Below are positions 18,258 to 26,967 of a stretch of 33,286 nucleotides of DNA, piece by piece. Position 1 is the first letter of the stretch, and every line of letters starts with the position of its first letter. Source of the DNA: an uncultured Phocaeicola sp. (GTDB lineage: Bacteria; Bacteroidota; Bacteroidia; Bacteroidales; Bacteroidaceae); NCBI GenBank assembly GCA_944321015.1, contig CALUJS010000030.1, forward strand, positions 1 through 33,286. The letters are read 5' to 3'. The position numbers and the translations under genes were made by a program. The notes under the pieces are model-generated. The model was not told the origin of the DNA and made no database searches. It saw only the letters and a program-made list of their open reading frames with translations.

Positions 18258-18365
18258 TATACGCGCCCGGCAGCGCGCATATTGACGGACGCGGGCGGGG
18301 ATATGCCGGCTCGCGAGCGAAGATATGGCGGCTCACGAGCGGATATATCTCCGCTCGCGGACGAT
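18258..18365. repeat. GC-rich palindromic intergenic repeat, copy 2 (inverted, expanded)
   Basis: Contains GATATGCCGGCTCGCGAGC (about 18300-18318) and GATATGGCGGCTCACGAGC (about 18322-18340), 22 bp apart, followed by an inverted partial unit (CTCCGCTCGCGG). Its segment 18288-18329 is the reverse complement of copy 1 (10811-10852) at 34 of 42 positions. It fills the gap between fprA and the histidine phosphatase gene. Confidence 0.7.
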
Positions 18366-18409
18366 AAAAGCAAGACTGATAACCGGCTGATTACGACAGT
18401 GATTCAGAG

Positions 18410-18922
18410 CTAATCCAAAGTCAGCACCCGATAGGTGGCATTCTGCATCCGGTCGATATCCTTCATCGGGACCCGGGCATATGCCGAACGTATGGCACGG
18501 CAAAACAGACCGTGACTGACCACCATCACCGTCCGGCCTGCATAATGCTCTCTCATGAAATCGAGGAATCCGGCCGCACGCCGGAGCATGTCGTCCACAC
18601 TTTCCACGTCGTCGGGAAAAGGCGCGCCGCCCTGCAGGCTGTCTATCGGTTTGCCGGCCAGGCTTCCCCAGTCCCGCTCGCGCAACACGGACGTATAGCT
18701 CACGGGCAGCGCGCGTCCTTCGGTCAGGATGCGGGCCGAGTCGACACAACGCTTCAGGTCGCTGCACACAACGGTATCAAAGGCAACGGGCAGCAGCTCG
18801 TCGCGCAACGCCCGGAGTTGCGCAACGCCCGAAGCAGACAAGTGACCGGGCATGTGTCCCTGCAATATGCGGGCGGCATTTTCCTCGGTTTCCCCGTGGC
18901 GCACAAGATAAAGAGTGCTCAT
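18410..18922 (-). CDS. Histidine phosphatase family protein (phosphoglycerate mutase-like)
   Basis: 170 residues. It has the family's phospho-His motif LVRHGETEEN (His-9), the second Arg region CSDLKRCVDSARIL, the acid motif LRERDWGSLAG and the second His motif VVSHGLFCRAI. The small size and lack of a long insertion suggest a phosphatase rather than a glycolytic mutase. The substrate cannot be read from the sequence; members include CobC/alpha-ribazole phosphatase and various sugar- or nucleotide-phosphate phosphatases. No cobalamin genes are nearby. It is divergent from the HdeD-like gene. Confidence 0.88.
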   Translation of the reverse strand: MSTLYLVRHGETEENAARILQGHMPGHLSASGVAQLRALRDELLPVAFDTVVCSDLKRCVDSARILTEGRALPVSYTSVLRERDWGSLAGKPIDSLQGGAPFPDDVESVDDMLRRAAGFLDFMREHYAGRTVMVVSHGLFCRAIRSAYARVPMKDIDRMQNATYRVLTLD

Positions 18923-18949
18923 GAACGGATGTTTTTAAGATATTTGCGA

Positions 18950-18981
18950 CAAAAATAGCCGATTCCTGCGCATGGTTCAAG
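18950..18981 (-). promoter_or_regulatory. Promoter of the histidine phosphatase gene
   Basis: On the minus strand the -7 box is TATTTTTG (18950-18957), and a -33-like CTTG (18978-18981) lies 20 bp away. Confidence 0.5.
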
Positions 18982-19028
18982 AAAAAGATGTAAATTCGTA
19001 GGATGTACTCAAAACAAAATCAACTCTT

Positions 19029-19643
19029 ATGACAAGAAAACTAAACAACGTATGGATTCGCGGCATCTTCTCCGTGCTGCTGGGCGCATTGCTGGTGCTC
19101 TATCCGGGAGCTGTCAGCATCTATTTCGTGATGCTCATAGGCGCTCTGTTTTTCGTTCCGGGACTGCTCGCGCTGATAGCCTACCTGCGGGCACGCTCAC
19201 AGGGACAATATTTCCCGTTCATGGGCTTGGGCAGCCTGCTGTTCGGACTGTGGTTGCTCATCATGCCGGGATTTTTCGTATATATATTAATGTATATTCT
19301 GGGCGCCGTGCTGGTATTGGGCGGCCTCAACACGCTGGTGGGACTGATGCAGGCCCGAAGGCACACCCGCGTGGCCTGGGGATTCTATGTCGTGCCCGTG
19401 CTGGTGTTGGCCTCCGGCATCGTGGTGCTGGTCAATCCGTTCCAAGTGGCCGAACTGCCGTTCATCGTGTTGGGCGCAGCCAGCATCGTATATGGTCTGT
19501 CGGACATGGTGGGTGCATACAGATTCCGCCGCACCGGAGTTGAAATCATCGACGAACCGTCGGCACCGGCCGATGCGGAAGAAGCCAGACCGTTGGAGAT
19601 AGAAGAAAAGCCTGCCTCCGGGAAAGAAGCAGGCTTGCACTGA
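19029..19643 (+). CDS. HdeD/DUF308-family membrane protein
   Basis: 204 residues with about six transmembrane helices in pairs (IFSVLLGALLVLYPG, FVMLIGALFFVPGLLALIAYL, GLGSLLFGLWLLIMPG, FVYILMYILGAVLVLGGL, FYVVPVLVLASGIVVLVNP, PFIVLGAASIVYGLSDM), the repeated G-x-L-L-x-P pattern of the HdeD family. E. coli HdeD is linked to acid resistance; most homologues have no known function. The last ~35 residues are a hydrophilic tail rich in Glu, Ala and Pro (DEPSAPADAEEARPLEIEEK). It converges on riboflavin synthase with a 22-bp gap; a hairpin near its 3' end probably serves the opposite strand. Confidence 0.85.
   Translation: MTRKLNNVWIRGIFSVLLGALLVLYPGAVSIYFVMLIGALFFVPGLLALIAYLRARSQGQYFPFMGLGSLLFGLWLLIMPGFFVYILMYILGAVLVLGGLNTLVGLMQARRHTRVAWGFYVVPVLVLASGIVVLVNPFQVAELPFIVLGAASIVYGLSDMVGAYRFRRTGVEIIDEPSAPADAEEARPLEIEEKPASGKEAGLH
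19608..19636 (-). terminator. Possible terminator of ribE inside the end of the HdeD-like gene
   Basis: The 8-bp stem AAGCCTGC (19608-19615) / GCAGGCTT (19629-19636) is followed on the minus strand by TTCTTCT. It overlaps the last codons of the convergent gene. Confidence 0.45.
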
Positions 19644-19665
19644 CAAGCGGCTCGCAAGGCGCGGA

Positions 19666-20280
19666 TTATTCTCCGCTGCCTTGCAACTGCATGAGCCGGC
19701 TGATGTATTTTCCCAAGATGTCAAACTCGATGTTGACCACGCTTCCGGGACGGATGGCGTGAAAATTGGTGTGCTCATACGTATATGGGATGATGGCCAC
19801 CTGGAAGGTGTCTTTCGTGGGATTACATACGGTGAGGCTCACCCCGTTCACCGTCACCGAACCCTTGTCGACGGTGAAATAACCGCGCCGGGCCATGTCG
19901 GGATTGAAATCGTATTGGAAGGTGTAATACCAGCTGCCGTCGGCATCATCCACGGCAAGACAGCGGGCAGTCATATCCACGTGTCCCTGCACGATATGTC
20001 CGTCCAAACGTCCGTCCAGGCGCATGCTGCGCTCCACGTTCACCTTGTCGCCGACCTTCAGCAGGCCGATGTTGGAACGCTCGATGGTCTCCCGCATGGC
20101 CGTCACGGTATACGTGCCGTCCTCTATGCGCACCACCGTCAGGCAGACGCCGTTGTGCGAAATGCTTTGGTCAATCTTCAGTTCGTCCACAAACGAGCAG
20201 CGCAGCGTCAGATGCAGGTTCTCCTGCTCCCTGACAACACCCACCACGTGGGCATATTCTTCTACAATTCCTGAGAACAT
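19666..20280 (-). CDS. ribE: Riboflavin synthase, alpha subunit
   Basis: 204 residues from ATG 20280; the open frame extends upstream, but MFSGIVEE is the invariant family N-terminus. The enzyme dismutates two 6,7-dimethyl-8-ribityllumazine molecules into riboflavin and a pyrimidinedione. Two homologous lumazine-binding barrels are visible (residues 1-~97 and ~98-190), the first containing SISHNGVCLTV and the second GSVTVNGVSLTV, with the DGHIVQGHVD link between them. Other riboflavin genes are not in the window, and no FMN riboswitch-like leader was seen in the short upstream region. It has its own promoter, divergent from the efflux operon. Confidence 0.95.
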   Translation of the reverse strand: MFSGIVEEYAHVVGVVREQENLHLTLRCSFVDELKIDQSISHNGVCLTVVRIEDGTYTVTAMRETIERSNIGLLKVGDKVNVERSMRLDGRLDGHIVQGHVDMTARCLAVDDADGSWYYTFQYDFNPDMARRGYFTVDKGSVTVNGVSLTVCNPTKDTFQVAIIPYTYEHTNFHAIRPGSVVNIEFDILGKYISRLMQLQGSGE

Positions 20281-20325
20281 AATATGAAAAGGTTTGGTTG
20301 ATAATAATCTGTTGACTGATGGGCG

Positions 20326-20333
20326 CAAAGGTA
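20326..20333 (-). promoter_or_regulatory. Putative -7 box of ribE
   Basis: Reads TACCTTTG on the minus strand, 46 bp before the ribE start codon. Confidence 0.55.
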
Positions 20334-20426
20334 GGGAAATAATCAACGCCCGGAAACAACTCGCGGGCAAATTCATCGGAGAAAAGCCTTCCCCCGACGA
20401 TAAAAAAGGCTAAGAAATCTATTTTT

Positions 20427-20458
20427 ATTGCGCGGACCGATAATCCAAACTACATTTG
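20427..20458 (+). promoter_or_regulatory. Promoter of the efflux operon
   Basis: TACATTTG (-7, 20451-20458) is preceded, 20 bp upstream, by ATTG (20427-20430), one base from the -33 consensus TTTG. The start codon of the first gene is at 20491. Confidence 0.65.
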
Positions 20459-20490
20459 CAACGTGAAATTCTAACAAAACAACATACAGG

Positions 20491-21843
20491 ATGAAACAAC
20501 GAATCGTATATGCCATCTCCGCATTGGCTTTCGCATTTCCGTCGGCATCTTTCGCACAGGAAGCCGTCAAGGAATGGTCGCTGGACGATTGCATTCGCTA
20601 CGCGCTGGAACAAAACATCCAGCTGCGCCAGAGCCGGCTTTCGCTCGAGGAAAGCAAAGTGGATGTGAAAACGGCCAAAGCCGCCCTCTTTCCCAGCCTG
20701 TCGTTCACCACCGGGCACAACGTCATCAACCGTCCGTATCAGGAGAACAGCAGCACGGTGAGCGGCACGGAAATCATCAGCACCGGCAACAAGACCTCGT
20801 ACACCGGCAACTACGGGCTGAATGCCCAATGGACCGTGTGGAACGGAGGACGCCGGCTGAACACCATCAAGCAACAGAAACTGACCAAGGAGACCGCCGA
20901 ACTGACCGTAAGCGAACAGGAGAACATGCTGCAGGAGGAGATTACGAAACTGTACATACAAATCCTATATGCCGACGAGTCCGTACGCATCAACGAAGGC
21001 ACCCTGGAACTGAGCAAGGCCCAATATGAACGCGGAAAAGAGCTGCTCGCCGCAGGGGAAATCTCGAAAAGCGAACTGGCCCAGCTCGAATCGCAGGTGA
21101 GCAACGACAACTATCAGCTCGTCACCGCCCAAGCCACGCTGGCCGACTATAAGCTGCAACTCAAACAGATGCTCGAACTGGACGGCGAACAGGACTTCCG
21201 CCTCTCCACGCCGGAACTGGACGAAAGCAACGTGCTCACTCCTCTCCCGGCCAAAGCTGACATCTACAACGCGGCTCTGGCCTTGCGACCCGAAATACAA
21301 AGCGGGAAGCTCGGCATTCAATCGGCCGACCTGAGCGTGCGCATGGCCCGCGCCGGATACATGCCCAGCCTGAGCCTCAGCGCAGGCATCGGCACGAACC
21401 ACGCGAGCGGCAGCTACTTCACCTTCAGCGAGCAGGTGAAACGCGGATGGAACAACTCCATCGGACTCTCCCTGAGCCTGCCCATCTTCAACAACCGCGA
21501 GACGAAAAGCGCGGTCGAGAAAGCCAAACTGCAATACGAGAACAGTAAGCTGGACCTCACCAACGACCAAAAAGAACTCTACCGCGAGATAGAAACCATG
21601 TGGCTCGACGCTTCGAGCGCCCAGCAACAGTTCGTGGCAGCCGACTCCAAACTGAAAAGCAGCCGCAGCAGCTATGAGCTGGTAAACGAACAGTTCAAAC
21701 TGGGCATGAAGAACACGGTGGAACTCCTTACGGAGAAAAACAACCTGATGAGCGCTCAACAAGAACGCATCCAAGCCAAATACATGGCTATCCTGAACCG
21801 CGTCCTGCTGGAATTCTACGCAGGCCATCAAATCGAAATCTAA
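20491..21843 (+). CDS. TolC-family outer-membrane efflux protein
   Basis: 450 residues. TolC-like trimers form the outer-membrane duct of tripartite efflux pumps. Residues 1-22 form a signal peptide (IVYAISALAFAFPSASFAQ). The mature protein begins EWSLDDCIRYALEQNIQL, the classical outer-membrane efflux protein opening, and contains two repeats with long coiled-coil helices (KTAKAALFPSLSFTTG and VRMARAGYMPSLSLSAG are the paired beta entries). It is the first gene of a six-gene set reading in one direction: TolC, membrane-fusion protein, ATPase, permease, sensor kinase, response regulator. The gap to the next gene is 22 bp. Confidence 0.93.
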   Translation: MKQRIVYAISALAFAFPSASFAQEAVKEWSLDDCIRYALEQNIQLRQSRLSLEESKVDVKTAKAALFPSLSFTTGHNVINRPYQENSSTVSGTEIISTGNKTSYTGNYGLNAQWTVWNGGRRLNTIKQQKLTKETAELTVSEQENMLQEEITKLYIQILYADESVRINEGTLELSKAQYERGKELLAAGEISKSELAQLESQVSNDNYQLVTAQATLADYKLQLKQMLELDGEQDFRLSTPELDESNVLTPLPAKADIYNAALALRPEIQSGKLGIQSADLSVRMARAGYMPSLSLSAGIGTNHASGSYFTFSEQVKRGWNNSIGLSLSLPIFNNRETKSAVEKAKLQYENSKLDLTNDQKELYREIETMWLDASSAQQQFVAADSKLKSSRSSYELVNEQFKLGMKNTVELLTEKNNLMSAQQERIQAKYMAILNRVLLEFYAGHQIEI

Positions 21844-21865
21844 ACCCATAAGCAATAGTATATAT

Positions 21866-23089
21866 ATGGATAAGAAACAAAAGCTGATTGCCGGCATCGT
21901 CATCGCGGCCATTGTGGCCGGAGGCGCATACTGGCTGTTTGGAAGCTCAAAGAAAAAGAATGTGGTCACGTTCGCCACCACACAAGTGCAGAAAGGCGAC
22001 ATCAGCAGTTCCATCACGGCTACGGGCAACATCGAGCCTGTGACCGAAGTCGAAGTCGGTACGCAGGTGTCCGGCATCATCGACCGAATCTATGTGGACT
22101 ACAATTCCGTCGTGACCAAAGGGCAGCTCATCGCCGAGATGGATAAAATCCCCTTGCAAAACGCATTGGAATCGGCCAAGGGAAGCTATGACGGCGCACA
22201 AGCCGAGTTCAACTATCAGGAACGACGCTACAAACGAAACCAACAACTGCATGAGAAAGGTCTCATCAGCGACACCGAATACGAGGAGAATCTTTACAAC
22301 TACCAGCGCGCCAAGAGCAGCCTGGAGACCAGCCGTGCGGCCTACAACAACGCGCAACGCGACCTATCCTATGCCATCATCACCTCGCCCATCGACGGCG
22401 TAGTGACCAGCCGCGACGTGGAGGAAGGACAGACCGTGGCTTCGGGTTTTGAGACGCCGACCCTCTTCACCATCGCGGCCGACCTCACCAAGATGCAAGT
22501 CGTGGCCGATGTGGACGAAGCCGACATAGGCGGCGTGCAGAACGGACAACGCGTGACGTTTACCGTCGACGCCTATCCGCAGGACGTATTCGAGGGCGTG
22601 GTAAGCCAAATCCGCCTGGGCAGCAGCAAGAGCAGCAGCACCAGCGCATCCACGACAAGCGAGACGGTGGTCACCTACGAGGTGGTCATCACGGCCGACA
22701 ACCCCGACCTGAAACTGAAACCGCGCCTCACGGCTAACGTCAACATCTACACCGTGGACAAGAAAGGCGTGCTCTGCGTGCCCAACAAAGCACTGCGCTT
22801 CTATCCGGAAGAGCCTCTGTTGGGAAGCGAGGACGTGGTGAACGACTGCGAAGGCGAACACAAGGTGTGGACCTACGAGAACCATGTGTTCCAGGCACAC
22901 CCCGTCAACGTGGGACTGACCAACGGCATCAACACCGAAATCCTGAGCGGCATTGACGAGGGAACCGTCATCGTGAGCGAAGCCGAAATGGAGATGCAGA
23001 TGAGCGAAATGACAGCTCCGCAAGGCGAACGCAGCCCCTTCATGCCGGGTCCGCCGGACAGAAACAAAAAGAAGAACGAGAAGAAATAA
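21866..23089 (+). CDS. MacA-like periplasmic membrane-fusion protein
   Basis: 407 residues. It links the inner-membrane ABC transporter to the TolC-like duct. Residues ~7-26 are a transmembrane anchor (LIAGIVIAAIVAGGAYWLF). A biotinyl-lipoyl-like half follows (GNIEPVTEVEVGTQVSGII), then an alpha-helical hairpin (about residues 95-165), the second lipoyl half (ITSPIDGVVTSRDVEEGQTV) and beta-barrel domains with a low-complexity Ser/Thr stretch (GSSKSSSTSASTTSETV). The C-terminus is Lys-rich. The order of domains fits MacA/HlyD-type proteins that work with MacB-type ABC pumps. The ATPase gene begins 9 bp downstream. Confidence 0.92.
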   Translation: MDKKQKLIAGIVIAAIVAGGAYWLFGSSKKKNVVTFATTQVQKGDISSSITATGNIEPVTEVEVGTQVSGIIDRIYVDYNSVVTKGQLIAEMDKIPLQNALESAKGSYDGAQAEFNYQERRYKRNQQLHEKGLISDTEYEENLYNYQRAKSSLETSRAAYNNAQRDLSYAIITSPIDGVVTSRDVEEGQTVASGFETPTLFTIAADLTKMQVVADVDEADIGGVQNGQRVTFTVDAYPQDVFEGVVSQIRLGSSKSSSTSASTTSETVVTYEVVITADNPDLKLKPRLTANVNIYTVDKKGVLCVPNKALRFYPEEPLLGSEDVVNDCEGEHKVWTYENHVFQAHPVNVGLTNGINTEILSGIDEGTVIVSEAEMEMQMSEMTAPQGERSPFMPGPPDRNKKKNEKK

Positions 23090-23098
23090 GGCATCATC

Positions 23099-23845
23099 AT
23101 GGCAAAGACTGTCATCGACATACGTAACATAAAACGCAACTTCCACGTGGGCGACGAAACCGTACACGCATTGCGGGGCGTATCGTTCTCCATCGAAGAA
23201 GGCGAGTTCGTCACCATCATGGGTACGTCCGGCTCCGGAAAGTCCACGCTGCTGAACATTCTCGGTTGTCTGGACACGCCCACGGAAGGCGAATACTATC
23301 TGGACGGCATCTCGGTGAAGCAGATGAGCAAGCCCGAGCGCGCCATCCTGCGCAACCGCAAGATTGGTTTCGTGTTCCAGAGCTACAACCTGCTCCCGAA
23401 GACGACTGCCGTGGAGAACGTGGAACTGCCTCTGATGTACAATCCGAGCGTAAACGCATCCAAACGCCGCGAGCTCGCCGTAGAGGCGCTGGAGAAAGTG
23501 GGACTGGCCGACCGGCTGGAACACAAGTCGAACCAGATGTCCGGCGGACAGATGCAGCGCGTGGCCATTGCGCGTGCATTAGTGAACAACCCGGCCGTTA
23601 TCCTGGCCGACGAAGCAACCGGAAACCTGGACACACGCACTTCGTTTGAAATCCTGGTGCTGTTTCAGGAGCTGCACGCGGCCGGCCGCACCATCATCTT
23701 CGTCACGCACAATCCGGAAATAGCCCAATACAGCAGCCGGAACATTCGGTTGCGCGACGGGCACATCATCGAAGATACACTTAATTCCAACATCCTTTCG
23801 GCCACCAAAGCCTTGGCCGCCTTGCCCCGGAACGATGAGGACTAA
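23099..23845 (+). CDS. MacB/LolD-type ABC transporter ATPase
   Basis: 248 residues. It is the ATP-hydrolysing subunit of the pump. Walker A is GTSGSGKST (residues 42-50); a Q-loop follows ([18 protein letters not shown]), then the signature [15 protein letters not shown] and Walker [13 protein letters not shown], with the switch His in FVTHNPEIA. In E. coli MacB the ATPase and permease are one protein; here, as in many Bacteroidetes, they are separate genes 28 bp apart. All catalytic motifs are intact. Confidence 0.95.
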   Translation: MAKTVIDIRNIKRNFHVGDETVHALRGVSFSIEEGEFVTIMGTSGSGKSTLLNILGCLDTPTEGEYYLDGISVKQMSKPERAILRNRKIGFVFQSYNLLPKTTAVENVELPLMYNPSVNASKRRELAVEALEKVGLADRLEHKSNQMSGGQMQRVAIARALVNNPAVILADEATGNLDTRTSFEILVLFQELHAAGRTIIFVTHNPEIAQYSSRNIRLRDGHIIEDTLNSNILSATKALAALPRNDED

Positions 23846-23873
23846 GTACAGAGAACACTGAAAAGAACACGAT

Positions 23874-25094
23874 ATGAACATCAGTAACTTATTCAAGATA
23901 GCCCTACGCGCGTTGGCCAACAACAAGCTGCGTGCCTTCCTCACCATGCTGGGCATCATCATCGGCGTGGCGTCGGTCATCACGATGCTTGCCATCGGAC
24001 AAGGCTCGAAGAAGAGCATTCAGGCGCAAATCTCGGAAATGGGTTCCAACATGATTATGATTCATCCGGGAGGCGAACGGCGCGGAGGCGTGCGCCGCGA
24101 CCCGTCGGAGATGCAGACCCTGAAACTGGAAAACTACGAGACGCTGCGCGACGAATGCACGCTCGTCGGAGCCATCAGCCCGAACGTGTCGGCATCCGGA
24201 CAGCTCATCCACGGGTCGGACAACTACCCCTCTTCCATCAACGGCGTCAGCCTCGGCTATCTGGACATCCGCCAGCTTTCCGTCGAGGACGGCGAAATGT
24301 TCTCCGAAGTCGACATACTGACCTCGGCCAAAGTCTGCGTCATCGGCAAGACCATTGTTGACAACCTGTTCACCGACGGCAGCAATCCCATCGGGCAGGT
24401 CATCCGCTTCAACCAGGTGCCTTTCCGCGTAATCGGCGTACTGAAGTCGAAAGGCTACAACTCCATGGGCATGGACCAGGACGACATTGTCCTCGCGCCC
24501 TACACCACCGTGATGAAACGCCTGCTGGCACAGACCTACCTGCAAGGCATCTTTGCCTCGGCCGTGAGAGAAGACATGACCGACTATGCCACGGACGAAA
24601 TCAGCCGCATCCTGCGACGCGAGCATAAGCTGCGCGAAACAGACGCCGACGACTTCACCATCCGCACGCAACAGGAGCTCAGCCAGATGCTCAACACCAC
24701 CACCGACCTGATGACCACGCTGCTGGCCTGCATTGCGGGCATATCGCTCATCGTGGGCGGCATCGGCATCATGAACATCATGTACGTATCGGTCACCGAG
24801 CGCACCCGCGAAATCGGCCTGCGCATGTCGGTCGGCGCCCGTGGCGTCGACATCCTGAGCCAGTTTCTGATAGAAGCCATCCTGATAAGCATCACGGGAG
24901 GCCTCATCGGCGTCATTCTGGGATGCGGAGCCAGCTGGATTGTGAAGGACGTGGCCCACTGGCCCATCTACATCCAACCGTGGAGCGTCCTGCTGAGCTT
25001 CGCCGTATGTACGGTGACGGGCATCTTCTTCGGATGGTATCCGGCTCAGAAGGCCGCAGGGCTCGACCCGATAGAAGCCTTGCGCTACGAATAA
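23874..25094 (+). CDS. MacB/FtsX-family ABC permease
   Basis: 406 residues with the type VII ABC (MacB) layout. The first transmembrane helix is near residues 17-40 (LRAFLTMLGIIIGVASVITMLAIG). A large periplasmic domain runs to ~residue 275. Three helices close the protein (LLACIAGISLIVGGIGIMNIMYVS, FLIEAILISITGGLIGVILGCG, WSVLLSFAVCTVTGIFFGWYP). The cytoplasmic loop with RTREIGLRMSVGARG is the family hallmark, as is the final PAQKAAGLDPIEALRYE. These pumps move substrates such as macrolides, peptides or toxins from the periplasm outward; the substrate here is unknown. The kinase gene follows after 21 bp. Confidence 0.95.
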   Translation: MNISNLFKIALRALANNKLRAFLTMLGIIIGVASVITMLAIGQGSKKSIQAQISEMGSNMIMIHPGGERRGGVRRDPSEMQTLKLENYETLRDECTLVGAISPNVSASGQLIHGSDNYPSSINGVSLGYLDIRQLSVEDGEMFSEVDILTSAKVCVIGKTIVDNLFTDGSNPIGQVIRFNQVPFRVIGVLKSKGYNSMGMDQDDIVLAPYTTVMKRLLAQTYLQGIFASAVREDMTDYATDEISRILRREHKLRETDADDFTIRTQQELSQMLNTTTDLMTTLLACIAGISLIVGGIGIMNIMYVSVTERTREIGLRMSVGARGVDILSQFLIEAILISITGGLIGVILGCGASWIVKDVAHWPIYIQPWSVLLSFAVCTVTGIFFGWYPAQKAAGLDPIEALRYE

Positions 25095-25115
25095 CCATAC
25101 AAACAAGGCGGAAAC

Positions 25116-26216
25116 ATGAACGGCAACATGACCACCAGGCATCGGACCGGCTCTCTGGCCATCTACATCCACATCATAGCCTGGGTGTTGCTGTTCACGT
25201 TTCCGCTGATTATGGAAAGCCATTCGGAAGGCATCCGGTGGAAAGACTATTCCTGGCACTTAGTCATGCCGACATTCTTTCTCATCATCTTCTATGTGAA
25301 CTACTGGGTGCTCGTGCCGAAATGCCTGTTCCGGAAAGAACGCTCGCGCTACCTGCTCTACAACGCGCTGCTCATCGTCGGGCTGGTCGCTTTCTTCCAT
25401 CTGTACTACATGCCCGCCGTACAGGCCTATTTGGCCGGCAACAGCGCGACTACGCAAGAACTCCCCGACCCTCACCGCCCTCCGCGCTGGGCATTCGTGG
25501 TGAAAGACTGCATCGTCTTCACGTTCGTGGCCGGGCTGGGCACGGTCATCCGCCTGAGCATGCAGTGGCAAAAGGCCGAAGCCGCCCGTCAGGAAGCCGA
25601 GCAGAGCCGCATGGAGGCCGAACTCAACAACCTGCGCAACCAGCTCAATCCGCACTTCCTGCTCAACACGCTCAACAACATCTACGCCCTCATCACCTTC
25701 GACACGGAGAAGGCACAGCAGGCCGTGCAAGACCTCTCCAAGCTGCTGCGCCACGTGTTGTATGAGAACCGGGGGACGTTCGTGCCGCTGCACACCGAAA
25801 TCGACTTCATGCACAACTACATCGAGCTGATGCGCATCCGTCTGGCCAAGAGCGTCGACCTGACCATCGACATCAACGCCAACAAGGACAGCCAGACGCC
25901 AATTGCCCCGCTGCTGTTCATCTCGCTCATCGAAAACGCGTTCAAACACGGCATCAGCCCCACGGAGCCGAGCTTCATCCACATCGCCCTGAACGAATGC
26001 GACGGCACCGTCACGTGCCGCATCGAGAACAGCAACCACCCCAAGAACCGCTCCGACAAAAGCGGAAGCGGCATTGGGCTGGAACAAGTGAAGAAGAGGC
26101 TGGAGCTGCTCTATCCCGGACGCTACACCTGGACCAAGGGAACCGACGAGAAAGGCAGCGTGTACGCCTCGGAACTCTCCATACAAACCCGCAAACAGAA
26201 AACAAAGAAACCATGA
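25116..26216 (+). CDS. LytS-type sensor histidine kinase
   Basis: 366 residues. Four transmembrane helices lie in residues ~13-150 (IYIHIIAWVLLFTFPL, MPTFFLIIFYVNYWVLV, YLLYNALLIVGLVAFFHLYYM, CIVFTFVAGLGTVIRL), with no large external sensor domain. A coiled coil (~150-175) leads to the His_kinase domain with the phospho-acceptor His-180 in NQLNPHFLLNTLNNI. The ATP-binding domain shows ENAFKHG (N box) and SGSGIGLEQVKKRL. Met-5 (25128) is an alternative start. The stop overlaps the start of the response regulator (ATGA at 26213-26216), so the two are translationally coupled. Its place after the pump genes suggests that it senses pump substrates or envelope stress (inference). Confidence 0.93.
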   Translation: MNGNMTTRHRTGSLAIYIHIIAWVLLFTFPLIMESHSEGIRWKDYSWHLVMPTFFLIIFYVNYWVLVPKCLFRKERSRYLLYNALLIVGLVAFFHLYYMPAVQAYLAGNSATTQELPDPHRPPRWAFVVKDCIVFTFVAGLGTVIRLSMQWQKAEAARQEAEQSRMEAELNNLRNQLNPHFLLNTLNNIYALITFDTEKAQQAVQDLSKLLRHVLYENRGTFVPLHTEIDFMHNYIELMRIRLAKSVDLTIDINANKDSQTPIAPLLFISLIENAFKHGISPTEPSFIHIALNECDGTVTCRIENSNHPKNRSDKSGSGIGLEQVKKRLELLYPGRYTWTKGTDEKGSVYASELSIQTRKQKTKKP

Positions 26217-26935
26217 CACTGACATGCGCCATAGTCGATGACGAGCCGCTGGCGCTCGACTTGCTGGAGGCTTATGCCGAAAAGACCCCGTTTCTGACGC
26301 TCAAAGGGAAATACGCCAGCGCCGTGGAGGCCATGGAGGGACTGCAACAAACGCCCGTGGACCTCCTGTTTCTGGACATTCAGATGCCGGAGCTCGACGG
26401 ACTGGAGTTTGCCCACATGGTCAAGCCCCGCACACGCATCATCTTCACGACGGCTTTCGGGCAATATGCGCTCGACAGCTACCGGGTCAACGCGCTCGAC
26501 TATCTGCTCAAGCCCATCAGCTACAAGGACTTTCTGGAAGCAGGCAACAAAGCCCTGCAATGGTTCGAGATGAAAGAGGCGTCGGGCAACCGCGCCCCGG
26601 CGGAGGGCGACGAATACATCTACGTGAAGAGCGACTACAAACTCATGCAAATCGCCCTGAACGACATCCTCTACATCGAAGGGCTGAAGGACTACGTGAA
26701 AATCTACGTGGAAAACGAACCGCGCCCCGTCATCTCGCTCATGAGCCTGAAGTCGGTCGAGGAACATCTGCCCTCCGGCCGCTTCCTGCGCGTGCACCGC
26801 TCGTACATCGTGCAGAAAAGCAAAATCCGCCTGGTCGACCGCGGACGCATCGTGTTCGGGAAAGAATACATCCCGGTGTCCGACAGCTACAAGCAGCCCC
26901 TGCAAAGCTACCTGAACGACAAGACCATCACGTGA
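26213..26935 (+). CDS. LytTR-family response regulator
   Basis: 240 residues from ATG 26213, which overlaps the kinase stop codon. The receiver domain (residues 1-~120) has the acidic pair AIVDDEP, phospho-acceptor Asp-55 in LLFLDIQMPELDG, Thr in IIFTTAFGQYAL and Lys in YLLKPI. The LytTR DNA-binding domain (about 135-238) has the usual opening YIYVKSDYKLMQIALNDILYIEGLKDYVKIY and the FLRVHRSYIV segment. It probably regulates its own operon; no obvious LytTR-type direct repeats were picked out by eye upstream of 20427. No strong terminator follows: the best candidate is a 6-bp GGCAGG/CCTGCC stem at 26941-26969. Confidence 0.94.
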   Translation: MTLTCAIVDDEPLALDLLEAYAEKTPFLTLKGKYASAVEAMEGLQQTPVDLLFLDIQMPELDGLEFAHMVKPRTRIIFTTAFGQYALDSYRVNALDYLLKPISYKDFLEAGNKALQWFEMKEASGNRAPAEGDEYIYVKSDYKLMQIALNDILYIEGLKDYVKIYVENEPRPVISLMSLKSVEEHLPSGRFLRVHRSYIVQKSKIRLVDRGRIVFGKEYIPVSDSYKQPLQSYLNDKTIT

Positions 26936-26967
26936 CGCACGGCAGGCACTGTCCCGAACATTTCCTG

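Noticed and set aside
20281..20490. FMN riboswitch before ribE
   Set aside because: The leader from the -7 box to the start codon is only about 40 nt, too short for the conserved multi-helix aptamer.
23904..25259. Long open frame on the minus strand (over 450 codons) opposite the MacB-type permease
   Set aside because: It is an antisense shadow of a clear permease gene; the predicted protein is rich in His, Gln, Val and Asp with no domain, as is usual for the reverse strand of GC-rich genes.
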